A stretch of DNA of 64,000 nucleotides, taken from NCBI RefSeq assembly GCF_016135805.1, contig NZ_JADWOX010000023.1, forward strand, positions 1 to 64,000, read 5' to 3'. Made by a program: the position numbers and the translations under genes. The DNA is from Caulobacter hibisci. Lineage in GTDB: Bacteria; Pseudomonadota; Alphaproteobacteria; Caulobacterales; Caulobacteraceae. Positions 62,114 to 64,000 of this stretch are shown in pieces. Positions within the stretch are counted from its first letter, which is position 1; every line of letters begins with the position of its first letter. A model generated the notes under the pieces. It did not search any database, was not told the DNA's origin, and was given only the letters and a program-made list of their open reading frames with translations.

Positions 62114-63234
62114 GGGGCGGCGACCTTGCGGGTCGGCCCCTCGCTGGGCGATCTGGCCAGGGCGCGCGGATCGACGACGCTGACCTTCTCGCCGTCCGAG
62201 ACGAAGCCGGCGCCGGCGGTGATCACCCGGCTGCCCGGCGGCAGGCCGGCGACCAGGGCGTCGTCGCCGTCGAAACCGCCGAACCGCACCGGCGTGCGCC
62301 GGGCCGTGGTTCCGTCGAGCCGCAGCACCGCTGCCTTGTCGCCGGAGGCTTCCAGCAGGGCCTCGGCCGGGATGCGGGCGAAGGCGGCGCGGGCCGAGGC
62401 GTCGGCGGCCGGGGCGCTGAGGCGGGCCGAGGCGATCTGGCCGCTCTTCAGTTCGGGGCGGGCCTGGACCTCGATCTCGACCGTCACCGCGCCGGTGCGG
62501 GCGTCGGCGGCCTGACCCAGGCGGGTGACGACGCCGGTCAGGGTCTGGCCGGGCAGGGCGTCGGCGGTGATGGCGGCGCTGGAGCCAACCTTCACCCGCG
62601 CGGCGTCGCGGGCGGGCAGGGGCAGGCGCAGGACGAGCGGGCTCGATAGATCGGCGACGGTCAGCACCGTCTGGCCGGCGGCCACGACCTCGCCGGCCTG
62701 GGCCGCACGGGCCAGGACCACGCCGGAGACGGGCGAGGACAGGCTGGCCCAGCGCCGGTCGAAGGCCGCGCCGGCGTTGGCGGCCTGGGCCGCCTTCAGC
62801 GCGCTTTCGGCGTCGTCCAGCCGGGCCTTGGCGACATAGCCGGCGGCATAGAGCTTGCGGGCCCGCTCGGCCTCCCGGCGGGCGCGCTCGAGATCGGCGA
62901 CGACCTGGGTCTGGCGGGCGTCGACCCCGGCCGGATCGATGGCCGCCAGGATCTGGCCGGCCGCGATGCGGTCGCCGGCCTCGACGCTCATCCGTGTCAG
63001 CACGCCGGGGATGCGGAACGACAGGGCCATCTCGCGGCGGCGCTCAAGGGTTCCGGAGGCGGTCAGGTCCGAGGCCGCACCGGGCGCGCCAATGCTGACG
63101 GCCTCGACGGCGGGCGGCGGGGCGGCTTGAGGCGCCTCCGCCTTGCCGCCGCAGGCCGCCAAGGCCAGAGCCGACGCCGTGGCCAGCGCGGTGACCAGGA
63201 CCACGCCTCCATATCCAGCACGCGCCCCGTCCAT
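62110..63234 (-). CDS. RND efflux periplasmic adaptor lipoprotein
   Basis: A 374-residue membrane fusion protein. The lipoprotein signal with lipobox LAAC anchors it to the inner membrane. The barrel-sandwich (LTRMSVEAGDRIAAGQILAAID, then LSSPVSGVVLARAAQAGEVVAAGQTVLTV), a coiled-coil hairpin (LERARREAERARKLYAAGYVAKARLDDAE) and a beta-barrel domain follow in the usual order. It is the first gene of the efflux operon and is divergent from tetR. Confidence 0.95.
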   Translation of the reverse strand: MDGARAGYGGVVLVTALATASALALAACGGKAEAPQAAPPPAVEAVSIGAPGAASDLTASGTLERRREMALSFRIPGVLTRMSVEAGDRIAAGQILAAIDPAGVDARQTQVVADLERARREAERARKLYAAGYVAKARLDDAESALKAAQAANAGAAFDRRWASLSSPVSGVVLARAAQAGEVVAAGQTVLTVADLSSPLVLRLPLPARDAARVKVGSSAAITADALPGQTLTGVVTRLGQAADARTGAVTVEIEVQARPELKSGQIASARLSAPAADASARAAFARIPAEALLEASGDKAAVLRLDGTTARRTPVRFGGFDGDDALVAGLPPGSRVITAGAGFVSDGEKVSVVDPRALARSPSEGPTRKVAAP

Positions 63235-63249
63235 GCCCTCGCCCTCATC

Positions 63250-63280
63250 ATCGATCGGTGATAAGTAATCACTGATCGAT
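63250..63280. promoter_or_regulatory. TetR-type operator between efflux operon and its regulator
   Basis: ATCGATCGGTGAT, AAGTA, ATCACTGATCGAT form a 31-nt near-perfect palindrome (13-nt arms, one mismatch). It lies 16 nt from the adaptor start and 45 nt from the TetR start, the classic place for autoregulated repression. Confidence 0.8.
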
Positions 63281-63324
63281 TATTGTGGGTTGTCAAGCCG
63301 GCCCCGCTGCGGAAAGGAGGGACG

Positions 63325-63957
63325 ATGACCGCGCCGAAGATCCGTTCCCCCCGTAAACCCAAGGGACAGGGCGCAGAGCGCCGCGAGGAGATTCTCGACG
63401 CGGCCCTGGCGCTGTTCAGCGAAAAGGGCCTGCACGCGGTCTCCACCCGCCAGATCGCCGAGGCCTCCGGCATCTCGCAGCCGGCCCTCTACGCCTATTT
63501 CGCCACCAAGGACGACATTACCGCCGAGCTGTGCGTGCGGGCCTTCGCCACCCTGGTGGAGCGGATGGAGGAGGCGCGGGCCAGCTTCATGCCCACGGCC
63601 GAATGCTTCGAGCGGGCGCTGCGGGTCTATGTCGATTTCGGGCTGGAGAAGCCCGACGCCTATCGCGTGGCCTTCATGGTCGAGAAGGGGCTGGACAAGG
63701 AGAGCGTCGGCGACCGACCGATGATGGCGGGCATCGGCGCCTTCCAGCGCTTCGCCGAGATCGTGGCCGAGATGCGCGACGCGGGCCTGACCCATGACGA
63801 CGACGTCCAGCGCATGACCCAGACCCTGTGGGCGGGGCTGCACGGTCTGGTCTCGCTGCTGATCGCCCGCGCCGATTTCCCCTGGGTCGAGCGCGAGGTG
63901 CTGATCGCCTGCCACATCGCCCTGCTGCGGCGAGGGACACTGAAAGACGTCCGTTGA
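63325..63957 (+). CDS. TetR/AcrR family transcriptional regulator
   Basis: The 210-residue protein has an N-terminal helix-turn-helix (RREEILDAALALFSEKGLHAVSTRQIAEASGISQPALYAYF), preceded by a basic arm, and a helical C-terminal ligand-binding domain. GGAAAGGAGG precedes the ATG at 63325. It is divergent from the RND pump genes and very probably represses them through the 31-nt palindrome. The inducer is unknown. Confidence 0.93.
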   Translation: MTAPKIRSPRKPKGQGAERREEILDAALALFSEKGLHAVSTRQIAEASGISQPALYAYFATKDDITAELCVRAFATLVERMEEARASFMPTAECFERALRVYVDFGLEKPDAYRVAFMVEKGLDKESVGDRPMMAGIGAFQRFAEIVAEMRDAGLTHDDDVQRMTQTLWAGLHGLVSLLIARADFPWVEREVLIACHIALLRRGTLKDVR

Positions 63958-64000
63958 AACGAGGCGGGCGGGCGACTACATCGGCGGGCTTCGGACCTCC

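Noticed and set aside
59267..62515. Plus-strand frames over the RND pump and adaptor genes
   Set aside because: Composition is that of antisense GC-rich sequence; the minus-strand genes are unmistakable.

Overview
The window is a very GC-rich chromosomal segment that reads as Caulobacter or a close relative in the Caulobacterales. The evidence is the complete tolQRAB-pal-cpoB cluster beside ruvB and ybgC, an rcdA (DUF1465) gene for CtrA proteolysis, a trcR-type DUF1013 regulator, CtrA boxes of the TTAA-N7-TTAA type combined with GANTC (CcrM) sites, -10 elements of the GCTANAWC type, and an operator close to the Caulobacter xylose operator. I saw no rRNA, tRNA, CRISPR array, integrase or transposase. 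Most of it looks like core chromosome with patches of lineage-specific genes.

Layout. 1-7.7 kb: ruvB, ybgC and the Tol-Pal envelope cluster. 7.7-14.6 kb: housekeeping genes (tilS, ftsH, folP) with small secreted proteins, an MliC-like lysozyme-inhibitor lipoprotein and an ExoX-like exonuclease. 14.6-21.1 kb: small conserved genes, a 45-residue membrane protein, then three tandem paralogues of a secreted HExxH peptidase-MA/TPR protein. 21.2-26.2 kb: prfC, a secreted protein with TonB-C-like modules, a frameshifted secreted-protein gene and a GH53 galactanase. 26.4-30.3 kb: mgsA, a membrane protein with a pYEATS-like domain, an RNase HI-like protein without catalytic residues, and a regulatory region with a full CtrA box in front of a helical-repeat protein. 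30.3-40.7 kb: small core genes (DnaJ-like, BolA, cdd, ubiX, two YdcH proteins, trcR, a GH19 lysozyme-like protein, DUF1192, rcdA, thiD). 40.9-44.1 kb: GH43 enzyme behind a LacI-type palindrome, DJ-1/PfpI and PhzF proteins. 44.6-47.5 kb: hybrid histidine kinase facing a small CtrA-linked gene. 47.6-50.9 kb: serC, an HExxH gene, serA. 51.2-57.0 kb: membrane and hydrolase genes, carA, a haem-less globin-like protein. 57.2-64.0 kb: carboxylesterase and an RND efflux pair divergent from a TetR regulator with a 31-bp operator between them.

Functional themes. One is the cell envelope: Tol-Pal, CpoB, secreted peptidase-MA proteins, the lysozyme inhibitor, the lysozyme-like GH19 and the RND pump. Another is plant-polysaccharide use (GH53, GH43, both apparently exported through Tat and preceded by palindromes). 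A third is cell-cycle control (CtrA/CcrM sites, rcdA with a sigma-54-like promoter, trcR). Two families of intergenic palindromic repeats are scattered through the window, and two convergent genes take their stop codons from one of them. The most novel-looking points are the peptidase-MA triplication, the pYEATS membrane protein beside a catalytically dead RNase H fold, and an uncharacterised HExxH protein inserted between serC and serA.
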